DNA of 64,000 bases from Thetidibacter halocola (GTDB lineage: Bacteria; Pseudomonadota; Alphaproteobacteria; Rhodobacterales; Rhodobacteraceae). The DNA is taken from contig NZ_JAGTUU010000002.1 in NCBI RefSeq assembly GCF_018224955.1, positions 310,001 through 374,000 of the forward strand. The letters run 5' to 3'. A program made the translations under genes and the position numbers. Positions 41,772-51,195 of the stretch are shown one piece after another; the first letter of the stretch is position 1, and each line of letters begins with the position of its first letter. Under the pieces are notes generated by a model. The model did not search any database. It had not been told where the DNA came from and worked only from the letters and a program-made list of their open reading frames with translations.

Positions 41772-43064
41772 TTACCGGAAGAGCGACAGCAGCGACTGCG
41801 GCGCCTGGTTGGCGATCGACAGTGCCTGTACGCCCAGCTGCTGCTGGACCTGCAGGGCCTGGAGACGGGCCGAAGCCTCTTCCATGTCGGCGTCGACCAG
41901 CGTGCCGATGCCGGACTTCAGCGCATTGGACAGGCTTGTCACGAACTCCTGCTGGGTTTCGAGACGGCCCTGCACCGAACCGAAGGAAGCTGCGGCATCG
42001 ATCGAATTCTGGATCATGAACTCGATCGCGACCAGCGCGGCGTCCGCACCGGCATCGGTGGTGACATCGATGTTCGACACTTCAGCAAGACCGCCGCCGA
42101 TGGTTGCGCTGGCGCCGGCGCCAGCCGTTCCGGTATTCACCTGCACCTGGATGGTGTCGGTCGCGTTGCTCACCGTCGATGCGATGTCGAGGCCGGAGCC
42201 ATTCTGCGTGACTGTCAGCACGTCGGGATCGATCGAATTGTTGGCAGCGTAGATCGCAAAGGCCTGCGCCAGGCCCTTGGCGACGTCGGCGGCGGTGTCG
42301 CCGTCCTTGGTCACATACATGATCTCGTCCAGTTCGCCGGCGTTGGCCGGGGTAATGGCCGCGCCGGTGCGCAGGTCGGCCTGCGTGAACGAGCTGTTGT
42401 CGGCGTCGGTGCCGAAGACCGACAGCGAGTAGACCCGGCCGGCCGCTGTGGGCGCGGTGATCGTCAGCGTGTCGGACTGGGTCGCGTTCAGCGTGCCGTT
42501 GTCGCCCGCCGTGGCTGTCCAGGTGCCGGTCAATGCCGCGGTCTGCGTGGTGAGGTCCTGCTTGCGGACACTGATGTCGCTGGAGGTCACGCCTGCGCCG
42601 GACCGGTCCAGCGAGGACAGCACGTTGACGGTGCCCGTGCCCGCCGTCGTATCCAGGTTCGATGTCAGGTTCAGGCCATTGAACTGGGCAGCGCCGGTGA
42701 CAGAGGCGATCTGGTCGCGCAGCGCGTCGATGTCGGTCTGGATCTTGTCGCGGTCGACGTTCGATTCCTGCGCGGCGACGATCTTGCCCTTCATGTCGGT
42801 CAGCAGGTCGGTCACCGTCTCGGCAGCCTGGCGGGCAACGGCGACGGTGGACTGGCCCAGGTTGAGGCTGTCGGAGATGCCCTTGAAGCCCTTCACGTCG
42901 GCTTCCATGACCTTCGAGATGGCCCAGACGGCGGCATTGTCCTTGGCGGTAGCAACGCGCTTGCCGGTCGAGATTTCCTGCTGCGTGGTGGCGAGGTTCG
43001 AGTTGATCGACTTCAGGGTCTGCAGCGCCACCATGGCGCCGTTGTTCGTCAGGATGCTAGACAT
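41772..43064 (-). CDS. fliC: Flagellin
   Basis: 430 residues. The conserved N-terminal D0/D1 region is present (SINSNLATTQQEISTGKRVA, then TAKDNAAVWAISKVMEADVK), as is the C-terminal one (LVDADMEEASARLQALQVQQ, then QLGVQALSIANQAPQSLLSL). The middle (about 150-330) is variable, Thr/Ala/Asp-rich and poor in aromatics, as expected for the surface-exposed part. Only one flagellin gene lies in the window. AAGGA precedes the ATG. Confidence 0.95.
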   Translation of the reverse strand: MSSILTNNGAMVALQTLKSINSNLATTQQEISTGKRVATAKDNAAVWAISKVMEADVKGFKGISDSLNLGQSTVAVARQAAETVTDLLTDMKGKIVAAQESNVDRDKIQTDIDALRDQIASVTGAAQFNGLNLTSNLDTTAGTGTVNVLSSLDRSGAGVTSSDISVRKQDLTTQTAALTGTWTATAGDNGTLNATQSDTLTITAPTAAGRVYSLSVFGTDADNSSFTQADLRTGAAITPANAGELDEIMYVTKDGDTAADVAKGLAQAFAIYAANNSIDPDVLTVTQNGSGLDIASTVSNATDTIQVQVNTGTAGAGASATIGGGLAEVSNIDVTTDAGADAALVAIEFMIQNSIDAAASFGSVQGRLETQQEFVTSLSNALKSGIGTLVDADMEEASARLQALQVQQQLGVQALSIANQAPQSLLSLFR

Positions 43065-43145
43065 ATGTGTGTCCTTGATGTCTGGAGGCGCATTCAGCGC
43101 CGGTTTGTCTTGCCTTGCGGCATCTCAGACGTCTTTCTGACGTGT

Positions 43146-43170
43146 GTGGGGCCCGTGGTTCGGACCCCAC
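43146..43170 (-). promoter_or_regulatory. Hairpin in the fliC mRNA leader
   Basis: In the - strand RNA, GUGGGGUCCG pairs with CGGGCCCCAC (one G-U pair) around an AACCA loop, 82 bases before the fliC start. A smaller hairpin (ACGTC-TTTCT-GACGT, 43129-43143) lies just downstream. No U run follows, so termination is less likely than a leader function such as FlbT binding. Confidence 0.5.
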
Positions 43171-43210
43171 GCCATCCAATCGGATGCAGCGCCACCATGA
43201 TCATCGAGTC

Positions 43211-43225
43211 CTAACGTCCTCCTAA
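43211..43225 (-). promoter_or_regulatory. CtrA-like half-site pair upstream of fliC
   Basis: On the - strand this reads TTAG-GAGGACG-TTAG, an exact direct repeat of half-sites with seven-base spacing. Each half has one mismatch to TTAA. It lies about 150 bases before the fliC start. Confidence 0.35.
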
Positions 43226-43266
43226 TCGCGCACGGTCCGAAAACGTCGATTTTACGAAAATCCGTT

Positions 43267-43608
43267 TCAGGCCCGCTTCTCGAGCTGGTTCGTCGCCGGA
43301 TTGTCGATCGAGAACCGGCGACCCTTGGCGTCATAGCTGTCGAACGAGCGTCCGAGAGCCTGAACGCTGCCCAGACGCGAGACGACGGCGCGCACACCCT
43401 CCAGGGCCCGATCGAACAGCGCCTGGTTTCGCCGCAGCGCGCCTTGCAGCGGTTGCAGCGATTCGACGGAGACCGGGTCGTCGCCCAGCGCCTTCGCGAG
43501 TGACTGCTTTTCCTCCAGCAACGTTGCAATCCGGTCGAAGTCGCCGGCGAGCAGCGCCTGACGTTCGGATTCCAGCAGGTCGGCGAGACGATCCGCGATG
43601 CTGGTCAT
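43267..43608 (-). CDS. FlgN-like flagellar export chaperone
   Basis: 113 residues, helical. The N-terminal LADLLESERQALLAGDFDRI then ATLLEEKQSLAKAL resembles FlgN-family chaperones, which escort FlgK and FlgL to the export gate. The C-terminal tail (YDAKGRRFSIDNPATNQLEK) is shared, as I recall, by Rhodobacteraceae versions. Its ATG overlaps the stop of the FlgJ-like gene. The match is by pattern and context. Confidence 0.7.
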   Translation of the reverse strand: MTSIADRLADLLESERQALLAGDFDRIATLLEEKQSLAKALGDDPVSVESLQPLQGALRRNQALFDRALEGVRAVVSRLGSVQALGRSFDSYDAKGRRFSIDNPATNQLEKRA

Positions 43609-43871
43609 GCGCCGCGCTCCTTCATGGCGTTGAAGATGGCTTCGCCCAGGCCGATTCCTCCGGCGCGGGCCATGGCGCGCGCCTGTTCGAGGCGCAGGAA
43701 CGAGCCGAACTGATCCTCTCCGGCGCCGCCGCCGAATTCCGAAGGCGTCTTTCCCACGCCGGCCGATTTCAGCATCTCGGCAAGAAATGTGGCCTCCATT
43801 TCCTGCGCCGCAGTCTTCATCTCTGCCTGGATCCGTGCCGGAACAGGCCCTTGAAGCGGTGTGATCGTCAT
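43605..43871 (-). CDS. FlgJ-like rod-binding protein
   Basis: 88 residues from ATG 43871 (GGAGA just upstream); a longer frame reaches 44033 but would cross the fliK start. It matches the rod-binding part of FlgJ: EMEATFLAEMLKSAGVGKTP, then EFGGGAGEDQFGSFLRLEQA. The muramidase domain of enterobacterial FlgJ is absent, as in most alphaproteobacteria, where a separate lytic enzyme opens the peptidoglycan. It is divergent from fliK. Confidence 0.8.
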   Translation of the reverse strand: MTITPLQGPVPARIQAEMKTAAQEMEATFLAEMLKSAGVGKTPSEFGGGAGEDQFGSFLRLEQARAMARAGGIGLGEAIFNAMKERGA

Positions 43872-43919
43872 TCGGGTGTCTCCAATTCGACTCACTTCCG
43901 CGACCGTGCCGGGGTCGGA

Positions 43920-43934
43920 GTAAAGATGCGGTAA
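43920..43934 (-). promoter_or_regulatory. CtrA-like half-site pair between flgJ-like gene and fliK
   Basis: GTAA-N7-GTAA on the + strand, which is TTAC-N7-TTAC on the - strand. It is an exact direct repeat with CtrA-type spacing, in the 111-base divergent gap. Each half has one mismatch to TTAA. Confidence 0.35.
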
Positions 43935-43982
43935 GGATCTTTGTCCTAGATGGTGCTCGACGGAAGAATCCGGAGTGAACAC

Positions 43983-46106
43983 ATGCTTGGCCAGATCACT
44001 GCGCTTCTGGGACTGACGGTGCCGCAAAGGCATGGCGGGACCACAGATGCCAAGGGCGACACCCCCGACTTTTCAGAGGTTCTGGCGGAGGTCGCCGGAC
44101 GCGACTCGGGAAATCGGCCCGACACGGAACGTGATCCGGTTTCTGGCCAGCGCGCCTCCACCGCAGAAACAGAAGCCGCCGGAGAGCCTGGCGAGGCAGC
44201 AGAAAGCGAGGCCGAGATGACCTCGGACAGCGCGCTGGATGCACCGCGGGAGGTCGATCTGGCCGAACCCCCGCTCGTGGCGGCGTCGCCGGATCGGCAG
44301 AAACGGGCAGAGCCTCCGAAAGGCAGGACCGACGATCAGTCCGATACCGTCACGAATGCCCGAATTGCCGTGGAGCCATCGGCAACGGGGCAGGGCACGG
44401 TTCGGCGGGATCGCGCAGGGGCCACCGATTCGGCCGATGGAATGACGTGGCCCGGGCGGGTGGGGAATCGCGTTCGGCATCTTCCCTTCGGCTTGGTGGC
44501 AGAGCCGAAGCCTGGTGTGCTGCCTCCTCAAGCTGCGGCGGTGGCTATCGCACGGATAGCGACGGATCCGGTTACGACGGACGGGGATCGAACCGCGGCC
44601 AGTTCCGATGGTTCGGGCAGGCGGGGCCCTTCCGCGGTGTTCGCGGAAGGCGGGAAGGCGATGGCCGGTCCGCCTGCAATGCGGTCGGAACGCCGGGCCG
44701 AGGGTGAGACGCCGCAGGGCGACCGACGCCTTTCCAGCATGGCTGGCGATGCGTCGACTGCAAGGCTCTCCACGTGGCGACCGGTCTTGCATGCCGCGGA
44801 GTCGGCACAACCCGGCCCGGATCGGTTGGCGACGGCACCGCGCGGCTGGTCTGCGGGCCGGGGTCAGCCGGACCCTGACCGCGGTGTGGCGTCAGTGGGC
44901 CAACCCTCTGGGGGCATATCGCTACCGGAAAGCCTTCTGAAGAGGGTGGCTGAAGCGCGCCCAAGCGATGCCGCGCAGTCTCCTGTGGCCGCCCGGCCGG
45001 AACCACTTGCTGACGCGCGCCAGCGGGCACTTGCAGCGCGCCTGCCGGAATTCGCGCCGCTGGCCGCCCGCATCGTATCGCCCGGCGAATCTCCCCCGGC
45101 ATCAGTCGGCCAACCCGCCTTTGCCACCGCCAGTCCGGGGGCGTCCGGCCGGGTCCCGTCCGTGTCTGGCGGCGAGGGTTCGGCGATGGCGACACGCCCG
45201 GACGGCGTCTGGACAGGGCCCGAGCCGGCCGTGCCCGAATCCCTTGTCCCTGCCGGGGCTGGCAGGCTGGTAGGGCGACGGGGCGCCGAGCTGCCGCAAG
45301 AGGTTGGCCGGTCGTCCGAAGCGCCAAGGGGCGCGGCGGGCATGGCGCAGGCGGAAACCACGACGGCTGTCTTCCCGCCAATCGGGCGCGTGACGCAGAA
45401 GGTGGACCGGCCAGATGCCCGGTCGGCACAGGGTCAGGCACCCGTTGATGCCGAAACCGCAGGCCCGGGCCGGGCCCAGGGCGCAGGCTCCGGCGAAGTT
45501 CTCCGTGCCGGCGGTGGCCCGCACACCGCTGCGAAGTCCACCCTTGCCGGCGCGCCTCCCCCCCAGATTGTGACAACAATTCCAACGCGCGTCATCGATC
45601 CGTTCATCGCCGATCCCGAGGGTGAGGATGCGGATTTCGGGCTGACGGCAAGCGGCGACGCGCGCTTGGTTCCCGGCATGGCCACGGTGCCGACCCAGCC
45701 GGCGACGCCGATGCGCGCCGATCCGCAGGCGATCCTGCGCCAGGTGGCCGAGGCTTTGCCCGGCCTCTCCGAATTCGGAATCGAAATCCGGCTTTCGCCC
45801 GAGGAACTGGGCCCGGTCCGCATGCACCTGATGCAGACGGATGGCGGCATGATGGTGCATGTCCAGGCCGACAGGCCCGAAACGCTGGACCTCTTGCGGC
45901 GGCATATCGACCAGCTGGCACGCAACCTGGCCGAGGCCGGGCATGACGCCAGCGGCTTCACCTTCTCGGATGGCAAGGGCGGGCAACAGCGTGGTTCCAG
46001 CGGCATCGGCCTGACCCCGAGCGCGGGAACCGGGCCCGAGCAGGCCGTGACGCAGGGACGACCCGCACCCGATCAACCGACCGACGGCATCGACATTCTT
46101 CTCTGA
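43983..46106 (+). CDS. fliK: Flagellar hook-length control protein FliK
   Basis: 707 residues from ATG 43983, chosen for the GGAGTG upstream and MLGQITALLGLTV opening. Residues about 20-570 are low-complexity, rich in Ala, Pro, Gly, Arg and Glu, and probably disordered, as expected for the ruler region. The folded C-terminal hook-length domain (about 590-680) has FGIEIRLSPEELGPVRMHLM followed by MMVHVQADRPETLDLLRRHI. FliK measures hook length and triggers FlhB switching. The TGA shares a base with the flgD ATG. Confidence 0.87.
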   Translation: MLGQITALLGLTVPQRHGGTTDAKGDTPDFSEVLAEVAGRDSGNRPDTERDPVSGQRASTAETEAAGEPGEAAESEAEMTSDSALDAPREVDLAEPPLVAASPDRQKRAEPPKGRTDDQSDTVTNARIAVEPSATGQGTVRRDRAGATDSADGMTWPGRVGNRVRHLPFGLVAEPKPGVLPPQAAAVAIARIATDPVTTDGDRTAASSDGSGRRGPSAVFAEGGKAMAGPPAMRSERRAEGETPQGDRRLSSMAGDASTARLSTWRPVLHAAESAQPGPDRLATAPRGWSAGRGQPDPDRGVASVGQPSGGISLPESLLKRVAEARPSDAAQSPVAARPEPLADARQRALAARLPEFAPLAARIVSPGESPPASVGQPAFATASPGASGRVPSVSGGEGSAMATRPDGVWTGPEPAVPESLVPAGAGRLVGRRGAELPQEVGRSSEAPRGAAGMAQAETTTAVFPPIGRVTQKVDRPDARSAQGQAPVDAETAGPGRAQGAGSGEVLRAGGGPHTAAKSTLAGAPPPQIVTTIPTRVIDPFIADPEGEDADFGLTASGDARLVPGMATVPTQPATPMRADPQAILRQVAEALPGLSEFGIEIRLSPEELGPVRMHLMQTDGGMMVHVQADRPETLDLLRRHIDQLARNLAEAGHDASGFTFSDGKGGQQRGSSGIGLTPSAGTGPEQAVTQGRPAPDQPTDGIDILL

Positions 46107-46804
46107 TGGAGTCCAGCATGGTGACCACAGCGACAACCAACACCCAGACCGCGGCGGCGCTTGCGCCCCGCGGCGACAGCGCCGCCGGCAAGACAAAGAG
46201 CGACGCGATCAATCTCAGTGCCGATTTTCAGATGTTCCTGACCATGCTTACGACGCAGATGCAGAACCAGGATCCGCTGAACCCGGTCGATTCGACCGAA
46301 TACGCGACGCAGCTCGCCTCGTTTTCGAGCGTCGAGCAGCAGATCAAGACGAACGACCTGCTGCGCGAGATGATGGGGCAGGCGGGCAGCGGCGCGCTCC
46401 AGCAATTCGGAGGATGGATCGGCAAGGAGGTTCTGGTCGAGGCCCCGGTGCGGTTCGAGGGGCAGCCCGTGGTCCTGCGCCCCGATTACCACGCCGAGGC
46501 GAGTTCGGCCGTCCTGGTCATTCGGGGACCAGATGGAGCGCTGGTCGAGCGGCGACCGGTTTCGACCGACGAGGACAGCGTGATATGGACCGGCCGGGAC
46601 GAGAGCGGCGCGGTCCTGCCCGCCGGTGTCTACCGGTTCGAGATCGAAAGCTATGCCGACAAGACCCTGCTCGAGACGCGGATGCCGCCGGCCTATGCCC
46701 GCGTCGACGAGATCCGGACAGAGGGGGGCGCCGTGATGCTGCGTCTTGCGGACGGGACAGAGACGACGGCGGCGATGGTCGCGGGTCTGCGCAATCCGGG
46801 GTGA
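46106..46804 (+). CDS. flgD: Flagellar hook capping protein FlgD
   Basis: 232 residues. The FlgD signature lies at about 40-75: FQMFLTMLTTQMQNQDPLNP followed by VDSTEYATQLASFSSVEQQI. The C-terminal part has an Ig-like beta fold (YHAEASSAVLVIRGPDGALV, then WTGRDESGAVLPAGVYRFEI). FlgD caps the growing hook. Start at 46106 couples it to fliK; ATG 46118 is an alternative. It ends eight bases from the convergent ubiB. Confidence 0.92.
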   Translation: MESSMVTTATTNTQTAAALAPRGDSAAGKTKSDAINLSADFQMFLTMLTTQMQNQDPLNPVDSTEYATQLASFSSVEQQIKTNDLLREMMGQAGSGALQQFGGWIGKEVLVEAPVRFEGQPVVLRPDYHAEASSAVLVIRGPDGALVERRPVSTDEDSVIWTGRDESGAVLPAGVYRFEIESYADKTLLETRMPPAYARVDEIRTEGGAVMLRLADGTETTAAMVAGLRNPG

Positions 46805-46812
46805 GCGGGCGC

Positions 46813-48348
46813 TCACCCTGCCAGTGCCAGGGCCAGCGCGACGGCCCCACCACCCGCAACCGCGCCCAGCGCCGACCATAGCAGGCGCGTGGGCCAGGGA
46901 TTGACACGCGCGGGCGCGGCCGGCGCCGCCTGACGGATCAGCGCGGCCTCTACAAGGCCGGGCAGGCGCGGACCGAACCGCGCCAGAACCACCGCTGTCT
47001 TGCGCAGGTCATTCAGCGCGGCGCGCGGCCCGAGGGAGGTCTTGATGTAGTCCTCGACCACCGGCTTTGCGACCGTCCAGATGTTCATGTGCTGGTTCAG
47101 CGAGCGTGCGACGCCCTCGACCACGACCATCGTCCGTTGCAACAGGATCAATTCGGTCCGTGTCTCCATCCCGAACCGCTCGGTCACCTCGAACAGGTAG
47201 GCCAGCAGCTTGCCCATTGAGATCTTGGTGGCGTCCATGCCGAAGATCGGCTCTCCCACGGCGCGCAAGGCGCGGGCGAATTCGTCGACATCGCGGTCGG
47301 CGGGGACGTAGCCCGCCTCGAAATGGACCTCGGCCACACGCTGGTAGTCGCGGCGGATGAAACCATACAGGATCTCGGCATAGACCCGGCGGGTGTAGAT
47401 ATCGATATGGCCCATGATCCCGAAATCATAGGCGATGATGTCGCCGTTCGCCGCGACCTTCAGGTTGCCCTGGTGCATGTCGGCATGGAAGAAGCCGTCG
47501 CGCAGCGCGTGGTTCAGGAAAAGTTGCAGCACCCGTTCCGACAACGCGACCCGGTCATGCCCCGCCGCGTCCAGCGCGTCATTGTCGCCCAGCGGCACGC
47601 CCTCGGCCCAGCCCAGCGTCATCACGCTGCGACCGGAATAGGGCCATTTGACCGTTGGCAACTGAAAGCCGGCGTCGTTCTGGGTGTTCGCCGCGAATTC
47701 GCTGGCGGCGGCGGATTCGAGCCGCAGGTCCAGCTCTCCCATCACGACGCCTTCGAAATGCGCGATCACCTCGGTCGGCCGAAGCCGTCGTGACGCGGGT
47801 GAAAGCACCTCGATGATCCAGGCCGCGAAGTAGAAGGCATCGATATCCTTGCGGAAGGCGCGTTCGATGCCCGGCCGCAGCACCTTGACCGCCACGGTCT
47901 CGCCGGTTTCGGCCAGCGTTGCCTTGTGCACCTGCGCGATCGAGGCGGCGGCGACCGGCTCGCTGAAGGTCGAGAACAGATTGTCCACCGGCCGCCCCAG
48001 TTCCTCCTCGACCTGCAACTTGGCCAAGGCGACAGAAAACGGCGGCAGCTTGTCCTGAAGCACGCGCAACTCGCGTGCCATGTCATCGCCCACGAGGTCG
48101 GGCCTGGTCGATAGGATCTGGCCGAACTTGATATAGGCGGGGCCCAGCGCCTGCAACGCGCGCACCGCGGGCGGCAGGGCCGGGTCGCCCTCGTCGCCCA
48201 GCCACGTGAACGGCCAGCCCAGCACCCGCGCTGCCACCCGCAACGGCGCGGGCGCGTCGAAGGCGTCAAGGATGACACGCATCGCGCCTGTGCGTTCCAG
48301 CGTCGCGCCGGTGCGCACCAGCCGCCAGAGGTTGTGCGGCCCGCGCAT
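46813..48348 (-). CDS. ubiB: Ubiquinone biosynthesis kinase-like protein UbiB
   Basis: 511 residues. Atypical ABC1/ADCK kinase motifs are visible: [20 protein letters not shown] (KxGQ at about 73), the Ala-rich loop [34 protein letters not shown] and [10 protein letters not shown]-terminal hydrophobic anchor follows ([20 protein letters not shown]). UbiB supports aerobic ubiquinone synthesis, probably handling lipid intermediates rather than hydroxylating them. It follows ubiE with a one-base overlap (TGATG). Confidence 0.92.
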   Translation of the reverse strand: MRGPHNLWRLVRTGATLERTGAMRVILDAFDAPAPLRVAARVLGWPFTWLGDEGDPALPPAVRALQALGPAYIKFGQILSTRPDLVGDDMARELRVLQDKLPPFSVALAKLQVEEELGRPVDNLFSTFSEPVAAASIAQVHKATLAETGETVAVKVLRPGIERAFRKDIDAFYFAAWIIEVLSPASRRLRPTEVIAHFEGVVMGELDLRLESAAASEFAANTQNDAGFQLPTVKWPYSGRSVMTLGWAEGVPLGDNDALDAAGHDRVALSERVLQLFLNHALRDGFFHADMHQGNLKVAANGDIIAYDFGIMGHIDIYTRRVYAEILYGFIRRDYQRVAEVHFEAGYVPADRDVDEFARALRAVGEPIFGMDATKISMGKLLAYLFEVTERFGMETRTELILLQRTMVVVEGVARSLNQHMNIWTVAKPVVEDYIKTSLGPRAALNDLRKTAVVLARFGPRLPGLVEAALIRQAAPAAPARVNPWPTRLLWSALGAVAGGGAVALALALAG

Positions 48349-49100
48349 CAGATCTTCCAGCCGGAATGCAGGCAGGCGACGCCCATGGTCAGGTTGCGGT
48401 ACTTGGCATTGTCGAAACCGGCGGCCCGCACCATTCCAAGGAACGTCTCCTGGTCAGGAAAGCGGCGGATCGATTCCACCAGGTATTGATAGCTGTCGCG
48501 GTCGCCGGCGATCATCTGACCCATGCGGGGGATAATGTTGAACGAATACAGATCGTAGACCTTCTGCATCATCTCGTTCGGAATCTGGCTGAACTCCAGC
48601 ACCATCAGGCGCCCGCCGGGTTTGAGCACGCGGAACGCCTCGTTCAGCGCCTCTTGCGGGCGGGTCACGTTCCTTATGCCGAAGGAGATCGTGTAGACGT
48701 CGAAACTGTTGTCGGCAAAGGGCAGGGCCATCGCGTCGCCTACCACCCAGTCGAGGCTGCCGGACAGCGCCTCGGCCTCGGCGCGCTTGCGCCCCTCGAC
48801 AAGCATGGGTTCGGTCAGGTCCAGAACGGTGGCGTGGCCGTGACCGGCCCGCTTGAGGAAGCGAAAGGAAATGTCGCCCGTGCCACCCGCCACGTCAAGC
48901 AGCCGCTGGCCGGGGCGGGGCGCCAGCCAGTCCATCATGGCGTCCTTCCACAAGCGGTGGATGCCCAGGGACATGGCGTCGTTCATCACGTCGTATTTCG
49001 ACGCGACCGAGCGGAACACGCCCTGTACGCGGCCTGCCTTTTCCTCTTCGCGCACTTCCGAGAAGCCGAAATGCGTTTTGCGCTCCTGCTCGTCACTCAT
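48348..49100 (-). CDS. ubiE: Ubiquinone/menaquinone methyltransferase UbiE
   Basis: 250 residues from ATG 49100, chosen because [13 protein letters not shown] is the usual opening and AAAGGGTG precedes it; a longer frame reaches 49157. SAM-binding motif I is [16 protein letters not shown] at about 67-82. [20 protein letters not shown] and the C-terminal [14 protein letters not shown] are hallmarks. It C-methylates the benzoquinol ring in ubiquinone synthesis. The ubiE-ubiB pair, divergent from mutM, is common in alphaproteobacteria. Confidence 0.95.
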   Translation of the reverse strand: MSDEQERKTHFGFSEVREEEKAGRVQGVFRSVASKYDVMNDAMSLGIHRLWKDAMMDWLAPRPGQRLLDVAGGTGDISFRFLKRAGHGHATVLDLTEPMLVEGRKRAEAEALSGSLDWVVGDAMALPFADNSFDVYTISFGIRNVTRPQEALNEAFRVLKPGGRLMVLEFSQIPNEMMQKVYDLYSFNIIPRMGQMIAGDRDSYQYLVESIRRFPDQETFLGMVRAAGFDNAKYRNLTMGVACLHSGWKI

Positions 49101-49235
49101 GCCGAACACCCTTTCCAGATCACCGCGAGACATAGAGGCAAGGTGGGCAAAGGACAAACAGGCAATTGCGCGCGGCCGATTTCACTTGAAAGCCGGGGCG
49201 ACACGCCGACATTACGACGGCCAGAGAGGATCGCC

Positions 49236-50087
49236 ATGCCCGAATTGCCCGAAGTCGAAACCGTGCGTCGTGGCCTTGCGCCCGCGATGGAAGGTGCGCG
49301 CATCGCTCGTGCCCAGGTGAACCGACCCGACCTGCGCTGGCCCTTTCCCGACCGCATGGCCGAAAGGCTGACCGGCGCGAGAGTGGACCGCCTGCGGCGG
49401 CGGTCGAAATACATTCTCGTCGATCTGGATACCGGCGAGACGCTGCTGATTCATCTCGGCATGTCGGGCCGGATGCTGGTGTCGGGCGACCCGCTGGGGC
49501 GCTTCGTGCATGATCACCCGGCGCCGGAAAAGCACGACCATGTCGTGCTGGAGATGGAGAATGGCGCTCGCATCACCTTCAACGACCCGCGCCGTTTCGG
49601 CGCGATGGACCTGATGCCCACCGACGCGCAGGATAGCCACCCGCTGCTGGCGCACCTGGGGCCGGAACCGCTTGGCAACGCGTTCAGCGAATCCCATCTG
49701 GTCGCCGCGCTGCGGGGGCGGAACACGCCGATGAAATCGGCGCTGCTGGACCAGAAGATCGTTTCCGGATTGGGGAATATCTATGTCTGCGAGGCGCTCT
49801 ATCGGGCGGGCATCCACCCCGCGCGCCGCGCCCGCCGGGTTGCCGGCACCCGGATCGCAGCGCTGGTGCCGATCATCCGGCAGGTTCTGACCGAGGCGAT
49901 CGAGGCGGGCGGGTCGAGCCTGCGCGATTTCCGGCAGGCCGATGGCGAACTTGGCTATTTCCAGCACAGTTTCGATGCTTATGGACGCGAGGGCGAATCC
50001 TGCCGGACACCCGGGTGCACCGATACGATCCGACGCATCGTTCAGTCGGGGCGGTCGTCCTTCTACTGCCCGTCTTGTCAAAGATAG
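49236..50087 (+). CDS. mutM: Formamidopyrimidine-DNA glycosylase
   Basis: 283 residues from ATG 49236 (AGAGAGGA upstream). The N-terminal Pro2-Glu3 catalytic pair is intact in [20 protein letters not shown]-like [11 protein letters not shown], the helix-two-turn-helix region ([20 protein letters not shown]) and a zinc finger CRTPGCTD...FYCPSCQR with four cysteines are present. It removes 8-oxoguanine and related lesions and nicks the strand. The stop is TAG at 50085-50087. Confidence 0.95.
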   Translation: MPELPEVETVRRGLAPAMEGARIARAQVNRPDLRWPFPDRMAERLTGARVDRLRRRSKYILVDLDTGETLLIHLGMSGRMLVSGDPLGRFVHDHPAPEKHDHVVLEMENGARITFNDPRRFGAMDLMPTDAQDSHPLLAHLGPEPLGNAFSESHLVAALRGRNTPMKSALLDQKIVSGLGNIYVCEALYRAGIHPARRARRVAGTRIAALVPIIRQVLTEAIEAGGSSLRDFRQADGELGYFQHSFDAYGREGESCRTPGCTDTIRRIVQSGRSSFYCPSCQR

Positions 50088-50151
50088 CTTGAACAGGGTG
50101 AATTTGCTGCTAAGCCTGACGCCCTGACGGAAACGAGCGGAGCCCGCAGTC

Positions 50152-50928
50152 ATGGCCTATGAGACGATCATCGTCGAACTGGAAGACTACGTCGCAACCA
50201 TCAGGCTGAACCGGCCCGATGCCCTGAACGCGCTGAACACGCAGTTGCTGGGCGAACTGGCGGACGCGCTGGAAGAGGCCGATGCCAACGAGAAGGTCCG
50301 GTGCATCTTGCTGACCGGATCGGCCAAGGCCTTTGCCGCCGGGGCGGACATCAAGGAAATGTCCGAGATGAGCTATGTCGACGTGAACGCGTCGAACCTG
50401 TTCGCCGATTTCGGCGACCGCATCCAGAAGATTCGCAAGCCGGTGATCGCCGCCGTGTCGGGCTATGCGCTGGGCGGCGGCTGCGAGCTGGCCATGGCCT
50501 GCGATTTCATCATCGCCGCCGATACCGCCAAGTTCGGCCAGCCCGAGATCAACCTGGGCGTCATCGCCGGCATGGGCGGCAGCCAGCGCCTGACCCGTTT
50601 CGTGGGCAAGTCCAAGTCGATGGACATGAACCTCACGGGGCGTTTCATGGACGCGGACGAGGCGGAACGCTGCGGCCTGGTCAGCCGCGTGGTGCCAGCC
50701 AAGAAGCTGATGGAAGAGGCGATGGGCGCCGCCCAGAAGATCGCCGAAAAGTCGATGATCGCCGTGCGCACCGCAAAAGAGGCGGTGAACCGCAGCTACG
50801 AGACAACGCTGACCGAGGGCCTGCTGTTCGAGCGGCGCGCCTTCCATGCGTTGTTCGCGACCGAAGACCAGAAAGAGGGCATGGCCGCCTTCATGGAAAA
50901 GCGCACCGCCCAGTTCCGCGACCGCTGA
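50152..50928 (+). CDS. Enoyl-CoA hydratase
   Basis: 258 residues, typical crotonase length. Oxyanion-hole segments are [20 protein letters not shown] (about 58-77) and [20 protein letters not shown]. The catalytic glutamates fall in GGGCELAM and [20 protein letters not shown]. It hydrates trans-2-enoyl-CoA in fatty acid oxidation. Placement after mutM is seen in related genomes. The gene is convergent with a 58-aa gene six bases away. Confidence 0.92.
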   Translation: MAYETIIVELEDYVATIRLNRPDALNALNTQLLGELADALEEADANEKVRCILLTGSAKAFAAGADIKEMSEMSYVDVNASNLFADFGDRIQKIRKPVIAAVSGYALGGGCELAMACDFIIAADTAKFGQPEINLGVIAGMGGSQRLTRFVGKSKSMDMNLTGRFMDADEAERCGLVSRVVPAKKLMEEAMGAAQKIAEKSMIAVRTAKEAVNRSYETTLTEGLLFERRAFHALFATEDQKEGMAAFMEKRTAQFRDR

Positions 50929-50934
50929 ATCCGC

Positions 50935-51111
50935 TCAGCCCTGGTTGGCGCCGCGAATCCGGCGGATCGCTGCGCGGACCACGCGCCAGTTCTCGGCCTC
51001 GCGGCTGTCAGTGCTTTCGCGTTCCCGCCGCGCGGCAAAGGCCTCGGCCCTGTCGCCTTGGGCGCGATACAGCGCATGGGCCAATTCGGATGTCCTTTCG
51101 GCTTCGAGCAT
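50935..51111 (-). CDS. Small conserved-looking 58-aa protein
   Basis: 58 residues from ATG 51111, with AAGGGAG spaced seven bases upstream. The product is very basic and Arg/Ala/Glu-rich (ERTSELAHALYRAQGDRAEA, then FAARRERESTDSREAENWRV), with no membrane segment. The good ribosome binding site and tight packing against echA support translation. I do not know its function. The frame also extends upstream to 51801, but that would cover rpsT and is a shadow. Confidence 0.6.
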   Translation of the reverse strand: MLEAERTSELAHALYRAQGDRAEAFAARRERESTDSREAENWRVVRAAIRRIRGANQG

Positions 51112-51167
51112 GGCTGACTCCCTTTTTCTGCCAATTTGCCGTGGTCGTTTACCATAGCATATCCCGC

Positions 51168-51183
51168 CGCTTTGGCCAAAGCG
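51168..51183. repeat. Perfect 16-base palindrome before the rpsT promoter
   Basis: CGCTTTGGCCAAAGCG lies between the 58-aa gene and the rpsT promoter, 12 bases before the -35. It could be an operator for either direction. No repeat elsewhere in the window was noticed. Confidence 0.3.
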
Positions 51184-51195
51184 CGGCAAACCCCC

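Noticed and set aside
43605-43871. Truncated FlgJ lacking its muramidase domain
   Set aside because: Single-domain rod-binding proteins are usual in alphaproteobacteria, so this is not a broken gene.
44100-45500. Long Ala/Pro/Gly/Arg-rich stretch of fliK as a possible horizontally acquired or spurious ORF
   Set aside because: Disordered low-complexity sequence is normal for the FliK ruler region and the C-terminal domain is clear in the same frame.
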